Positions 16,395-24,553 of a DNA stretch of 33,911 nucleotides are shown one piece after another. This stretch comes from Clostridia bacterium (GTDB taxonomy: Bacteria; Bacillota; Clostridia; Oscillospirales; CAG-272): positions 1 through 33,911 of the forward strand of contig JAGCXA010000020.1 of the NCBI GenBank assembly GCA_017961575.1. The letters are read 5' to 3'. Under the pieces are notes generated by a model. It did no database searches. It saw only the letters and a program-made list of their open reading frames with translations, and was not told where the DNA came from. Numbering within the stretch: the stretch's first letter is position 1; every line of letters starts with the position of its first letter. The translations under genes and the position numbers were made by a program.

Positions 16395-17360
16395 TTATTT
16401 TTTCTGGTAACGAACGTTCATTCCTTGAAAAAGCAGAATTCGGTATTCGCCGAGCAGCCGGCTGAAAATGCGGTCGGCGTACTTGGCTTGCAGTTCCTCC
16501 TGCATCAGGTTGGTGCTGACGACCGTCGGCTTTTCCCGGTTGATCCGGGTGTTCAGCAGATGGTAGAGCGCCGAGATCGAGAAGGAGTTGACCAGCTCGG
16601 TCCCGAGATCGTCGAGGATCAGCAGTTCCGCGTCGAGATAGACCCGGCTCTCCTCGTCGTCCCCCTCGCGCCCCGAACGGAAACGGTCGTGCTCGTAGGC
16701 GGCGATCACGTTCTGCACGCTCTCGTAGCGTACCTCGTAGCCCCGCTCGATCACGCGGCGGGCGATCGCGGTTGAAAGATGGGTTTTTCCGAGCCCCGTC
16801 CCCCCCATCATCAGGAGGTTGCCGTACTGCGGCGGCACGTTCTCGGCGTATTCCTTCGCCGCGGCGAGCGTCTGCTCCATCAGGGCGTAGTCTTCCTTCG
16901 ACGAACGGTAGTAATCGAGCGAAAAGTTCTCAAACGACTGCTTCTCGATCAGGTGTCCGATCCCCGACGCGCGGAACCCTTCGAGGGTCAGTTCGCGCTT
17001 CATGCACGCGCACGTTTTCGTCCCGTCGTAGCCGGTGTCCTGACAGATCGGGCAGGTATACCGGATCTCGGTATAGTCGGCGGGATAGCCGAGCACTTCG
17101 AGGATCGCGCGCCGCTCGGCGAGCAGTTCGGCGTTCTCGCGCCGGAGTTCCTCGATCTTCTCGCGCACGCCGTCCCGGTTCCCCGTCGAGATCTCGAAGA
17201 TCTTTTTTGCGGTTTTGGCAAGAGAAGCGTCGATCTTTTGAATCTCGGGACTCTTCTCTTCGACTTCGCGGCGGCGGTTCTCCGCCGCTTCCTCGGCGGC
17301 GGCGCGGCGGTCGGCGATCCTCTGCCGTACCTCGCGTATCTGTTCCGCAAGATATGCCAT
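16395..17360 (-). CDS. dnaI: DnaI/DnaC-type helicase loader, AAA+ ATPase
   Basis: 321 residues, similar to Bacillus DnaI (about 310). It loads the replicative helicase onto DNA at initiation and restart. An N-terminal alpha-helical, charged coiled-coil-like part (1-95) is followed by a zinc-binding knuckle CPICQDTGYDGTKTCAC (about 105-121), Walker A GGTGLGKTH (about 185-193) and Walker B LLILDDLGTE (about 240-250), then a Sensor-1-like VVSTN. ATG at 17360 has GAAAGGAG upstream. It follows the DnaD-domain gene by 27 bases, as in many Firmicutes, which supports a chromosomal loader rather than an IstB transposition protein. Confidence 0.92.
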   Translation of the reverse strand: MAYLAEQIREVRQRIADRRAAAEEAAENRRREVEEKSPEIQKIDASLAKTAKKIFEISTGNRDGVREKIEELRRENAELLAERRAILEVLGYPADYTEIRYTCPICQDTGYDGTKTCACMKRELTLEGFRASGIGHLIEKQSFENFSLDYYRSSKEDYALMEQTLAAAKEYAENVPPQYGNLLMMGGTGLGKTHLSTAIARRVIERGYEVRYESVQNVIAAYEHDRFRSGREGDDEESRVYLDAELLILDDLGTELVNSFSISALYHLLNTRINREKPTVVSTNLMQEELQAKYADRIFSRLLGEYRILLFQGMNVRYQKK

Positions 17361-17387
17361 TTCCTGACTCCTTTCGGTCGGGTGACT

Positions 17388-18377
17388 TTAATCCTTTTTC
17401 TGATAACTGCGCTCGACGGCGCGGGCGAAGAAGTCCCCGCTGTCGTAGGTCTTGGGGATCTCGTCGTGCTTCGGGCTGCGCCCCGCGGGTTTCTTTTCGG
17501 GCGCCCCGCGCTTCGCCCGCTCCTCTTCAAGGAAGCGTTCGACCGCCTCGACGCTCGACGAGCATCCGGCGTCCTTCCATTTTTTCAGGATCTTATCGGC
17601 GTACGCCGACGACGCCTTCCCCGTCGCCTCGACGGTCAGGTCGTAGGCGATCCCGATCACGCCGATCGGAAATCCGCTGTCGACGAGCCATCCCGTGAAG
17701 CGCTTTTCCTCGGATTTGGTCAGGGCGCGTTCGCCGAGCCCGAACATCCGCCGGATCTGCCCGATCCCGCTCTCCGCCGCCTCGCGGCGGGTGATATACT
17801 CTTCAAGCTGCGGGAGCGTTTCGACCCCCTCGGAAACGAGCGAGAACGCCGTGCGCTCTGCGTAGCGGAGCGAGTCCTTCCCGCGGTTATGGCACCACGA
17901 GATCAGCGTCAGTATGTATTCGGGTTCCAGTGCAAGCTGTTCGGCAAGTCCGGCGACGATCCCGATCTCGGTGGTGTTGAACACCTTGCCGAGCAGGCGC
18001 TGCGCCTCGTCGATCACGCCCGACAGATTGCGCCGACGGACGATCTCCGCCGTTTCCTCCCCGGTCGCGGGGGCGAGTTCGTCCGGGCGGCGGAGCGGTC
18101 GCTTTTCGGTTTCGGGTTCGTTCGGTTCCCCTTCTCCCTCGGAGAGGATCCCGGCTTCACGCCAGTAGTCGAGCGCCGCCTCGGCGCGCGCTTCCGATAC
18201 CCCTGCGTCGCGCGACAGATGCTCGCTTCCCCGTTCGAGAAAAACGAGCAGGACGCGCAGGTCGTCCGCCGACGCCTCCCGCAGGGCGATCTTGCCGGCA
18301 AGCCGCGGGACGGCGCCGCGGATCCCGTCGACGACGCGGAGCGGGGATTCGGTTTTTCCGTTCTTATCCTGTTTCAT
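17388..18377 (-). CDS. dnaD: DnaD-domain replication initiation protein
   Basis: 329 residues. It remodels DNA and helps recruit the helicase loader at oriC or stalled forks. An N-terminal winged-helix part (about 30-110, ending in ALDYWREAGILS) is followed by a charged linker. Two DnaD/DnaB-type C-terminal modules follow. The first is at about 145-215, with EPEYILTLISWCHNRG. The second is at about 240-300, with the signature IGIAYDLTVEATGKASSAYADKIL cut across it. The double module resembles clostridial DnaD more than Bacillus DnaD, which has one. The start ATG at 18377 is 4 bases after the rex stop, with only a weak ribosome site, suggesting translational coupling. Confidence 0.9.
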   Translation of the reverse strand: MKQDKNGKTESPLRVVDGIRGAVPRLAGKIALREASADDLRVLLVFLERGSEHLSRDAGVSEARAEAALDYWREAGILSEGEGEPNEPETEKRPLRRPDELAPATGEETAEIVRRRNLSGVIDEAQRLLGKVFNTTEIGIVAGLAEQLALEPEYILTLISWCHNRGKDSLRYAERTAFSLVSEGVETLPQLEEYITRREAAESGIGQIRRMFGLGERALTKSEEKRFTGWLVDSGFPIGVIGIAYDLTVEATGKASSAYADKILKKWKDAGCSSSVEAVERFLEEERAKRGAPEKKPAGRSPKHDEIPKTYDSGDFFARAVERSYQKKD

Positions 18378-18381
18378 CTTC

Positions 18382-19092
18382 TCATTTCATCCGGGAACGG
18401 ATCCCGTAACTCAGCACCATCAGCGAATCGCCGAGATGCACGTTCAGAATATACACGTCGGGATAATCGTCGAGTTTCAGTTCCATATTCGCAAAGTTCC
18501 AGATGCCGCGCACCCCCGCCTTCGCGAGCCGCACCGACACGTCGTACGCCGCCTCTTTCGGGACGGTCAGGACGGCGATCTCGGGTTTTTCACGCTCGCA
18601 GAACGCTTCGAGTTCGTCGATGCAGAGGACGGGGAGATCCGAGACCGTTTTCCCGATCAGGTCGGACTTGACGTCGAACATCGCGATCCGCTCGATCCCG
18701 CGCCGCTCGAACATATGGCTCGCCGCGAGCGCGCGTCCGAGGTTGCCCGCCCCGACGATCACGGCGCGGAAACCGTCCTCGGTGCCGAGCACCTCTCCGA
18801 TCTTGCCGTAGAGGAACTTGACGTTGTAGCCGTACCCCTGCTGTCCGAAACCGCCGAAGCAGTTGAGGTCCTGCCGGATCTGCGAGGCGTTGACCTCCAT
18901 CATCTTCGAGAGTTCCGCCGAACTGATCCGGTAGATCCCCTCGCGGAGCAGTTCTCCGAGGTAGCGGTGATAACGGGGGAGCCGACGCACCACGACGGGC
19001 GACACCCGCGCGCGGAGATCGTTCTCCTCCCCGACGGAACGCGGGATCTCTTCCCCGTTCCGGTTCTTGCTCGTATTCTTTGCGTTTGCCAT
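18382..19092 (-). CDS. rex: Redox-sensing transcriptional repressor Rex
   Basis: 236 residues, a little longer than usual (about 210-220) because of a charged N-terminal extension of about 28 residues. Rex senses the NADH/NAD+ ratio and represses fermentation and electron-transfer genes when NADH is low. The N-terminal winged helix includes SSAELSKMMEVNASQIRQDL and FGQQGYGYNV. The Rossmann domain has VIVGAGNLGRALA (GxGxxG). The C-terminal swapping region NFANMELK-VHLGDSL is intact. ATG at 19092 has AAAAGGA upstream. It lies within the rimI-tsaD-rex-dnaD-dnaI operon, 30 bases after tsaD. No full Rex operator was found in the window. Confidence 0.95.
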   Translation of the reverse strand: MANAKNTSKNRNGEEIPRSVGEENDLRARVSPVVVRRLPRYHRYLGELLREGIYRISSAELSKMMEVNASQIRQDLNCFGGFGQQGYGYNVKFLYGKIGEVLGTEDGFRAVIVGAGNLGRALAASHMFERRGIERIAMFDVKSDLIGKTVSDLPVLCIDELEAFCEREKPEIAVLTVPKEAAYDVSVRLAKAGVRGIWNFANMELKLDDYPDVYILNVHLGDSLMVLSYGIRSRMK

Positions 19093-19122
19093 ATCGGTTT
19101 CCTTTTCCGTTTGGATTATGCG

Positions 19123-20205
19123 TCAGTCGTCCGACGCCGAAGCGTTCAGCGAGCTGTCTTGCAAGTTGCCCGCCAGATATTCGTAATACCCCTCTGCCGC
19201 GATCATCGCGGCGTTGTCGCCGCAGAGCGGGATCGGGGGGATGAAGAGCCCCACGCCGCGCCGCTTCGCGAGAGAGGCAAGTTCGCGGCGCAGGTGCGAG
19301 TTGGCGGCGACCCCGCCCGCCGCGACGACGGGCAGACCGGGATAGCGGTCGAGCGCCTGCCCGATCTTCTTTTCGACCGCACCGACGCAGAGCGCGGTGT
19401 AGCGGGCGGCGAAGAGGTCGCGCGGGAGTTCCCCTCCCGTCTGCCCGAGGTGGTGGAGCAGGTTGATCGCGGCGGTCTTCAATCCCGAGAAGGAGAAGTC
19501 GAGCGTCTCGCCGGGGAGCGCCGGGGACGGGAGTTTCATTTCGGGATCGCGCCCCGCCTCGCTCGCCTCGTATTCCGCGAGCGTCGTCGCGTCGTGACCC
19601 GTCGCCCGGAAAAAGCCCTCGGCGGCGAGTTTATCGAAGGCGGCGCCCGCCGGATATTCCAGCCCGATCAGCCGTCCGATCTTGTCGAACGCCTCGCCGA
19701 TCGCGTCGTCGCGGGTCGAGCCGACCGTCTCCCAGTCGGTATAACTCTTCACGCGGAAGATCGAGGTGTGTCCCCCGGAGAGCGCCAGCGCGAGGAAGGG
19801 CGGCTCCGGGACCTCGTTCCCCGCTTCCCCCGAAAGGTAGGCGGCGGCGATATGTCCCCGGACGTGGTCGACGCCGACGAGCGGGATCCCGTGCGCCGAG
19901 GCAAGCCCCTTCGCGAAGTTGACCGCGACAAGCAGCGCCCCGATCAGTCCCGGATGGCTCGTCACGGCGATAAGCCCCACGTCGGACAGCCCGATCCCCG
20001 CCTCCCGAAGCGCCTCTCCCGTGATCCGGGAGATCGCCTCGACGTGCGCGCGGGACGCGATCTCGGGCACGACTCCGCCGTAGAGCCGGTGAACCGGGAT
20101 CTGCGACGCGACGATATTCGAGCGGACGAAGAGCCGTCCGCCGACCTCCTCTACGACGGCGGCGGAGGTCTCGTCGCAGGAGGACTCAAAACCAAGTATG
20201 TACAT
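19123..20205 (-). CDS. tsaD: tRNA N6-adenosine threonylcarbamoyltransferase TsaD
   Basis: 360 residues, slightly over the usual 335-345. It transfers the threonylcarbamoyl group to A37 of ANN-decoding tRNAs, together with TsaB and TsaE. Visible are the N-terminal phosphate loop GFESSCDETSAAVV (5-18), the metal-binding histidines in VDHVRGHIAAA (about 115-125), ALSGGHTSIF and the C-terminal VAAGGVAANSHLRREL and CGDNAAMIA. ATG at 20205 lies 6 bases after rimI; AAGGAG overlaps the end of rimI. TsaB and TsaE, common neighbours in Firmicutes, are not in this operon. An extra C-terminal tail of about 15 residues follows the family end. Confidence 0.96.
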   Translation of the reverse strand: MYILGFESSCDETSAAVVEEVGGRLFVRSNIVASQIPVHRLYGGVVPEIASRAHVEAISRITGEALREAGIGLSDVGLIAVTSHPGLIGALLVAVNFAKGLASAHGIPLVGVDHVRGHIAAAYLSGEAGNEVPEPPFLALALSGGHTSIFRVKSYTDWETVGSTRDDAIGEAFDKIGRLIGLEYPAGAAFDKLAAEGFFRATGHDATTLAEYEASEAGRDPEMKLPSPALPGETLDFSFSGLKTAAINLLHHLGQTGGELPRDLFAARYTALCVGAVEKKIGQALDRYPGLPVVAAGGVAANSHLRRELASLAKRRGVGLFIPPIPLCGDNAAMIAAEGYYEYLAGNLQDSSLNASASDD

Positions 20206-20211
20206 ATCCGA

Positions 20212-20691
20212 TCAAAACTCCTTCGGACGCCCGATCGTCATCACGAGCGCCGCTTCACGGGGATCGCGGTAATAGTCTTCGCGGAGAAAGAACTCTTTGA
20301 ATCCGGCGTCGCGGTAGAGCGCGATCGCCGCGGCGTTCGATTCGCGCACTTCGAGGAAAAGAGAGTAGACCTCCCGCTCCTCCGCTTCGCGGAAGAACGC
20401 CTCGATCAGGCGCCGTCCGTACCCCCGCCGTCTCTTTTCGGGCAAGACGGCGATCCGGTAGAGTTCGCCCTCCGGCGGCGTGAACCCGGCGAAGAGATAG
20501 CCGACGGGTTCCTCCCCCTCGGAGAGCAGAAGCGACAGCGTGTAGTCCGCCGAGAGATGCCCCTCGATCTGCGAACGGGTCCACGGCGTCGAAAAGAGGC
20601 GCGCTTCGAGGTCGGACAGCGCCGAAAGATCGCCGGCGTCAGCCCGTCTGACCGAAACGTCGGTCAAACCGTCTTCCCCGTTTTTGCGCAT
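20212..20691 (-). CDS. rimI: GNAT acetyltransferase, RimI-like
   Basis: 159 residues. The family N-acetylates the N-terminus of ribosomal protein bS18 in characterised species; related GNATs have other targets. The acetyl-CoA motif appears as LYRIAVLPEKRRRGYGRRLIEAFF (R-G-Y-G core), followed by the RimI-typical VRESNAAAIALYRDAGF and a C-terminal YYRDP. ATG at 20691 is the most upstream start, with AAGGGCGG as a plausible ribosome site. First gene of the leftward operon, driven by the promoter at 20774-20802. Linkage to tsaD is conserved in Firmicutes and supports the call. Confidence 0.85.
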   Translation of the reverse strand: MRKNGEDGLTDVSVRRADAGDLSALSDLEARLFSTPWTRSQIEGHLSADYTLSLLLSEGEEPVGYLFAGFTPPEGELYRIAVLPEKRRRGYGRRLIEAFFREAEEREVYSLFLEVRESNAAAIALYRDAGFKEFFLREDYYRDPREAALVMTIGRPKEF

Positions 20692-20773
20692 ATCCGAAAC
20701 CGCCCTTCTCCGTACGTCGGTCGCCCCCCATTCGGGCGCGCGCCCGAAGAAAGAGTATAACGACCTAAATTAT

Positions 20774-20802
20774 ATTATACACGGTTCCCGCTTTTCCGTC
20801 AA
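20774..20802 (-). promoter_or_regulatory. Sigma-A promoter of the rimI-tsaD-rex-dnaD-dnaI operon
   Basis: On the minus strand TTGACG (20797-20802) and TATAAT (20774-20779), 17-bp spacer, about 75 nt before the rimI start. It is the only good leftward promoter seen for the six genes down to 14054. Confidence 0.8.
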
Positions 20803-20843
20803 GTACGGGCGGCGGTTATTTTCGGGAGCGTCCTCTCCGGGAC

Positions 20844-20873
20844 TTGCAAAACGCGGACGGATTGTGCTATACT
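20844..20873 (+). promoter_or_regulatory. Sigma-A promoter of the AAC(3)-like gene
   Basis: TTGCAA (20844-20849) and TATACT (20868-20873) with an 18-bp spacer, divergent from the rimI promoter about 40 bp away. Confidence 0.7.
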
Positions 20874-20914
20874 GGAAAGGAAAGGGGGCGGCGCGAAGGC
20901 GCCGGGGTGAAACG

Positions 20915-21703
20915 ATGGTAAACGAACGCGACGTGTTCCGGATGATGGAAGAATGCAATATCCCGCGCGACGCGAAAGTGACGGTGCGCGCTTCCATCCA
21001 CTCGATCGGGGGGATCGAGGGGGGCGCCGACGGGCTGATCGACGCGCTCGCGTCCTACCTGTCCGACGGGCTTCTTCTGGTTCCGACCCACACCTGGAAA
21101 ACCGTCAATCGGGACAACCCGATCTACGACGTGAAAAGGACGCCGCCCTGCATCGGGACGCTCGCCTCCGCCGCGGCGTTCCGGCGAGACGGGTTCCGCT
21201 CGCTTCACCCCACCCATTCGATGACCGGCTTCGGACGCGGGGCGGAAAAATACCTTGCCGGAGAGGAAAACGCGAAGACCCCGGCGCCCGTCGGGGGCGC
21301 TCTCTCGCGGCTCGCCGAGGAGAACGGATACGTTCTGCTCATCGGGGTCGGGATGGAGCAGAACACGTTCCTCTGCGCCGTCGACGAGATGGCGGAGAGT
21401 CCGTTTCCGGGGCATCTGTCCCGCAAGCCCTTCGATATTCAGATCTACGACCACGCGGGACGGCGCACGCTCGACCGCGGCTATACGCCCCACGAAAACG
21501 CCGGCGGATCGCGCGGTTTTCCGCGGTTCGTGCGACCGTTCGAGGCGACCGGGGCGACCGTCCCCTCCTCGCTCGGACTCGCCCGGGTCGTCTGCGGGAA
21601 CTGCGCCGCGATGGCGGACGTGATGGGGCGCGTCCTCTCGCGCGCCGAACGCGACCCGCTCCTCTCCAAAGAAGAAATCACGGAGGATCTGTACCTTGAC
21701 TGA
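20915..21703 (+). CDS. AAC(3)-family N-acetyltransferase
   Basis: 262 residues, the usual size for antibiotic acetyltransferases of the AAC(3) family (acetyl-CoA to an amino group of aminoglycosides; chromosomal relatives often have other substrates). Seen: VRASIHSIGGIEGGADGLIDAL, LLVPTHTW, HPTHSMTGFGRGAEKYL, TPAPVGGALSRLAE and a C-terminal NCAAMADVM. The central THSMTGFG block holds the family's catalytic histidine region. The reading frame stays open further upstream, but the ATG at 20915 with GGGGTGA upstream lies just past the promoter and is the only sensible start. It overlaps the following gene by 8 bases. Resistance to a drug cannot be inferred. Confidence 0.88.
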   Translation: MVNERDVFRMMEECNIPRDAKVTVRASIHSIGGIEGGADGLIDALASYLSDGLLLVPTHTWKTVNRDNPIYDVKRTPPCIGTLASAAAFRRDGFRSLHPTHSMTGFGRGAEKYLAGEENAKTPAPVGGALSRLAEENGYVLLIGVGMEQNTFLCAVDEMAESPFPGHLSRKPFDIQIYDHAGRRTLDRGYTPHENAGGSRGFPRFVRPFEATGATVPSSLGLARVVCGNCAAMADVMGRVLSRAERDPLLSKEEITEDLYLD

Positions 21704-22910
21704 TTACGGCGAACTGCTCTACTACGAATCGCTCTCGCCCGAAACCGAGGAGAAAATGCGCCGGGACGAAACCGACCGGCGCCTTCCCTCCTACGCCACC
21801 CCCGACGAAGCCGCGGTCCGGCGGCGCGACGTCGAAAGCGACCGTCCGAACGTCTGGCGCACCCCCTTCATCCGCGACGTCGACAAGATCCTGCATTGCC
21901 CCTTCTACAACCGCTACGCCGACAAGACCCAGGTCTTCTCCTTCTACCGCAACGACGACCTGACCCGGCGTTCGCTCCACGTGCAACTCGTTTCGCGGAT
22001 CGCGCGGACGATCGGGCGGGCGCTCCGGCTCAACCTCGATCTGATCGAGGCGATCGCGCTCGGACACGACATCGGACACACCCCGTTCGGGCACGCGGGC
22101 GAAGAGTATCTCGACGGGTGCCTGTTCCGCGAAACGGGGCGGCACTTCGCCCACAACCTGCACTCGGTGCGCGTGCTCGACGGGGTTTTTCCCTACAATA
22201 TCACGATCCAGACGCTGTCGGGCATCGCCTGCCACGACGGGGAACTCGAACTCGCGGAATACCGCCCCCGCCCCTCGACCGATTTTGAGGAGTTCGACGC
22301 GATGATCGCCGCCTGCGAACGCGACAAAAACGAGATCCGCCGCCTGATCCCCTCGACGCTCGAGGGGTGCGTCGTCAGGATCTCCGACATCATCGCCTAT
22401 CTCGGGAAAGACCGGCAGGACGCCGAACGGGCGCGCCTGACCGACGGGGAGTTTCCCGACGGCGAGATCGGAAGTCATAACGCCGAGATCATCAACAACC
22501 TGATCGTCAATATCATCGACAACAGTTACGGCAAGGACTATATCGCGATGGACGGAAAGCACTTCCGCGCCCTCTCAGAGGCGAAGCGGGTCAACTACGA
22601 CCGGATCTACAAGAACAAAGAGGTGCGCGAGGAGATGGAGCGGAGCGTGCGCCCTATGATGGAGGAGATGTACCGACGCCTGCTCTCGGACCTCGTCGGG
22701 CGGCGTTACGACTCCCCGATCTTCACCCACCACGTCCGCTACGTCAACGAAGCGCACTACCGCAGGGAAACGCCCTACGAGGACGGCGAACCGAACCGGA
22801 TCGTCGCCGACTATATCGCCAGTATGACCGACGATTACTTCGTCGATCTCTACGCCTACCTCTTCCCCGACAGCAAAAAAAGGATCGACTACAAGGGCTA
22901 TTTCGACTGA
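21696..22910 (+). CDS. dgt: dGTPase-like HD-domain nucleotide triphosphohydrolase
   Basis: 404 residues. The family hydrolyses dNTPs to deoxynucleoside and tripolyphosphate. N-terminal WRTPFIRDVDKILHCPFYNRYADKTQVF is the dGTPase signature region (R-D-x-D-R-I equivalents with H and R). SLHVQLVSRIARTIGRAL gives the first metal histidine. ALGHDIGHTPFGHAGEEYL has the HD pair (about 124-125), followed by HNLHSVRVL and a conserved H-D in IACHDGE. The start is the TTG at 21696, with GGAGG 10 bases upstream inside the previous gene; no ATG fits. Translational coupling with the acetyltransferase is likely. The C-terminal 100 residues contain YDSPIFTHHVRYVN and FVDLYAYLFP. A shared terminator follows. 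Confidence 0.9.
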   Translation: MTDYGELLYYESLSPETEEKMRRDETDRRLPSYATPDEAAVRRRDVESDRPNVWRTPFIRDVDKILHCPFYNRYADKTQVFSFYRNDDLTRRSLHVQLVSRIARTIGRALRLNLDLIEAIALGHDIGHTPFGHAGEEYLDGCLFRETGRHFAHNLHSVRVLDGVFPYNITIQTLSGIACHDGELELAEYRPRPSTDFEEFDAMIAACERDKNEIRRLIPSTLEGCVVRISDIIAYLGKDRQDAERARLTDGEFPDGEIGSHNAEIINNLIVNIIDNSYGKDYIAMDGKHFRALSEAKRVNYDRIYKNKEVREEMERSVRPMMEEMYRRLLSDLVGRRYDSPIFTHHVRYVNEAHYRRETPYEDGEPNRIVADYIASMTDDYFVDLYAYLFPDSKKRIDYKGYFD

Positions 22911-22918
22911 ACGAAAAA

Positions 22919-22952
22919 GGAGAGCCGCGAACGGCTCTCCTCTTCTCTTTTT
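22919..22952. terminator. Bidirectional terminator between dgt and the 311-residue lipoprotein
   Basis: GGAGAGCCG pairs with CGGCTCTCC around a 4-base loop. TCTTCTCTTTTT follows on the plus strand and CTTTTTCGT on the minus strand. It serves the two convergent genes. Confidence 0.85.
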
Positions 22953-22957
22953 CGGGG

Positions 22958-23893
22958 TCAACGCAGCGTCGCGCTGACGTACACGGCGACCGTTTTGCCC
23001 ATTCCCTCGTATTCGCGGCGCCACTCGACGCCGATCACGTCGCCCTCGGCGGACGTGTAGAAATATTTGTCGGTCTCGCCGTCCCGCGTAAAACTGTCGT
23101 AGGTCCAACCGTCGAGCGAAGAAAAGAACGCCCGGAGGGTTTCGACCGTGCCGCCGCCGAGACGGTCGCCCGCGGTCAGGGCGACGCAGACGTTTTTCGC
23201 CCCCTCGGGATACGGGGTTTCGTCCGCCGCGATCCCCGGCAAAAGCGGGAGCAGGACGCCGGTCGCCGCACGAAAGCCCTCGCGCGCGGTCCGATAACTC
23301 TGCAAAACCTCGGCGACGGTATAATCGACGTAAACCGTCGCGCCGTCCGCGCCGTCGGGTTCCGACGTCACCGCGATCCGACCGATATGGAGCGCACCGT
23401 CAAACTCGACCGTGATCTCCCACGCCGCCCCGTTTTGGTCGGAGGAGACGGGATCGTACCCGATCTCTTGCCGCAGGGCGGCGACGGTCGCCGCCGGATC
23501 GTCCGCCGTCCCGGAAAAAGCAAACCGCGCCGTTGCGTGCTGATCGGGGCGGACGTCGGAGGAGGCGAGCAATTCGCGCCCGGCAAGTTCGGGGAGCGTG
23601 AAACCCGTGACGGTCCGGAAATCCTCCCTGCCCCGCGCGTAACGCTCGGTCATCCCGACCGTCGATCCCTCCCCCGGCTCGTCCTCCGCTCCGGCGGTCG
23701 CCACGACGTCGGCGGTCGCCACAGCTTCGGTGGTTGAAAAACCCGTCGCGGGTGCGGTCCCCGTCCCGTCGGAGACGTCCGCGTCCCCGGTTCCGGATCG
23801 CGCCGCCGCGCCCTCTCCCGCGCAGGCGGCGAGACAGAACGCCAGCGCCGCCGTCAGACAGACGGTCAGGACGGCAATCATCGTTTTCTTCAT
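22958..23893 (-). CDS. Putative lipoprotein with an internally duplicated domain
   Basis: 311 residues of unknown function. Lipoprotein signal with lipobox LAAC (Cys near 24), then a low-complexity Ala/Thr/Gly linker (about 25-80). Two related halves follow: about 83-185, beginning YARGREDFRTVTGFTLPEL, and about 190-311, beginning YRTAREGFRAATGVLLPLL. The second half includes LRAFFSSLDGWTYDSF. Each half ends in hydrophobic strands such as VYVDYTVAEV and VAVYVSATL, and looks like an alpha/beta sandwich. Rich in Ala, Asp, Gly, with no Cys after the lipobox. ATG at 23893 has only a weak AAGAGA ahead. It has its own promoter (23950-23978) and shares a terminator with dgt. Confidence 0.75.
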   Translation of the reverse strand: MKKTMIAVLTVCLTAALAFCLAACAGEGAAARSGTGDADVSDGTGTAPATGFSTTEAVATADVVATAGAEDEPGEGSTVGMTERYARGREDFRTVTGFTLPELAGRELLASSDVRPDQHATARFAFSGTADDPAATVAALRQEIGYDPVSSDQNGAAWEITVEFDGALHIGRIAVTSEPDGADGATVYVDYTVAEVLQSYRTAREGFRAATGVLLPLLPGIAADETPYPEGAKNVCVALTAGDRLGGGTVETLRAFFSSLDGWTYDSFTRDGETDKYFYTSAEGDVIGVEWRREYEGMGKTVAVYVSATLR

Positions 23894-23949
23894 TCTCTTA
23901 CAAACCCCGTTATTGCGGTTGTGCGGGACGGTTCCCGCGTCCCGTTTCC

Positions 23950-23978
23950 ATTATACCTTTTTCGACATAAAATTGCAA
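23950..23978 (-). promoter_or_regulatory. Sigma-A promoter of the 311-residue lipoprotein gene
   Basis: On the minus strand TTGCAA (23973-23978) and TATAAT (23950-23955), 17 bp apart. The leader contains a 7-bp hairpin, CGGGACG/CGTCCCG. Confidence 0.75.
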
Positions 23979-24048
23979 GAGTCGACACGATCGCTCCCCG
24001 TCCGGGGGCGACGGCGGATCGTTTTTGCGCGCAAATTGCAAAAAGCGG

Positions 24049-24077
24049 TTGCGTCCGGGCGTTTTTTCTGCTACAAT
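24049..24077 (+). promoter_or_regulatory. Sigma-A promoter of the membrane protein-MBL pair
   Basis: TTGCGT (24049-24054) and TACAAT (24072-24077), 17-bp spacer, 32 bases before the start codon. Confidence 0.65.
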
Positions 24078-24109
24078 AAAAGTGACAAACGAAAGAAAGG
24101 ATCGGACAT

Positions 24110-24553
24110 ATGGCTAAAACCGTACAAAGCGTCGTCAAACGGCGGGTAAAAAGCGCCGCGAAGCGCACGGCGAAACGCAATCCGGCGGCGGTGATCGCCC
24201 TGATCTTCGTCCTCGTCGCGGGGCTTCTCGTCGGCTACTTCGCCTGCAAAGCGCTCGTCAAAAACGACGGATTTCAACTCAAAGGCGAAAAGGAGATCTC
24301 CTTTACCGTCGGGGACGGCGACGGGAGCGTCACACTCGCGGAACCCGGCTGGACCCTGACGGCGCTCGGACGCGACGCGTCGGGGAGCGTCAAGGTCGAA
24401 ACCGAACTGCAACAAACCGAGGGCGGCTATACCGTCCCGACCGACGAAGCGGGCGTCTACCGGATCGTGTACCGCCCGACCCACTTCCTGTTCTCAAAGT
24501 ACAGTCTGATCCGGACGGTCACGGTCAACGACGCGGAAGGAGGGGATGAATGA
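24110..24553 (+). CDS. Small single-pass membrane protein of unknown function
   Basis: 147 residues. A very basic N-terminus (MAKTVQSVVKRRVKSAAKR) precedes one membrane segment (about 27-47, AAVIALIFVLVAGLLVGYFA). A probably extracellular beta-rich domain follows (about 50-147), with repeated Gly/Asp/Val motifs and YRIVYRPTHFLF. Orientation inferred from the positive-inside rule. ATG at 24110 has AAAGGA upstream. Its stop overlaps the start of the next gene (ATGA), so the two proteins are probably made together and may form a complex. I do not recognise a family. Confidence 0.8.
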   Translation: MAKTVQSVVKRRVKSAAKRTAKRNPAAVIALIFVLVAGLLVGYFACKALVKNDGFQLKGEKEISFTVGDGDGSVTLAEPGWTLTALGRDASGSVKVETELQQTEGGYTVPTDEAGVYRIVYRPTHFLFSKYSLIRTVTVNDAEGGDE

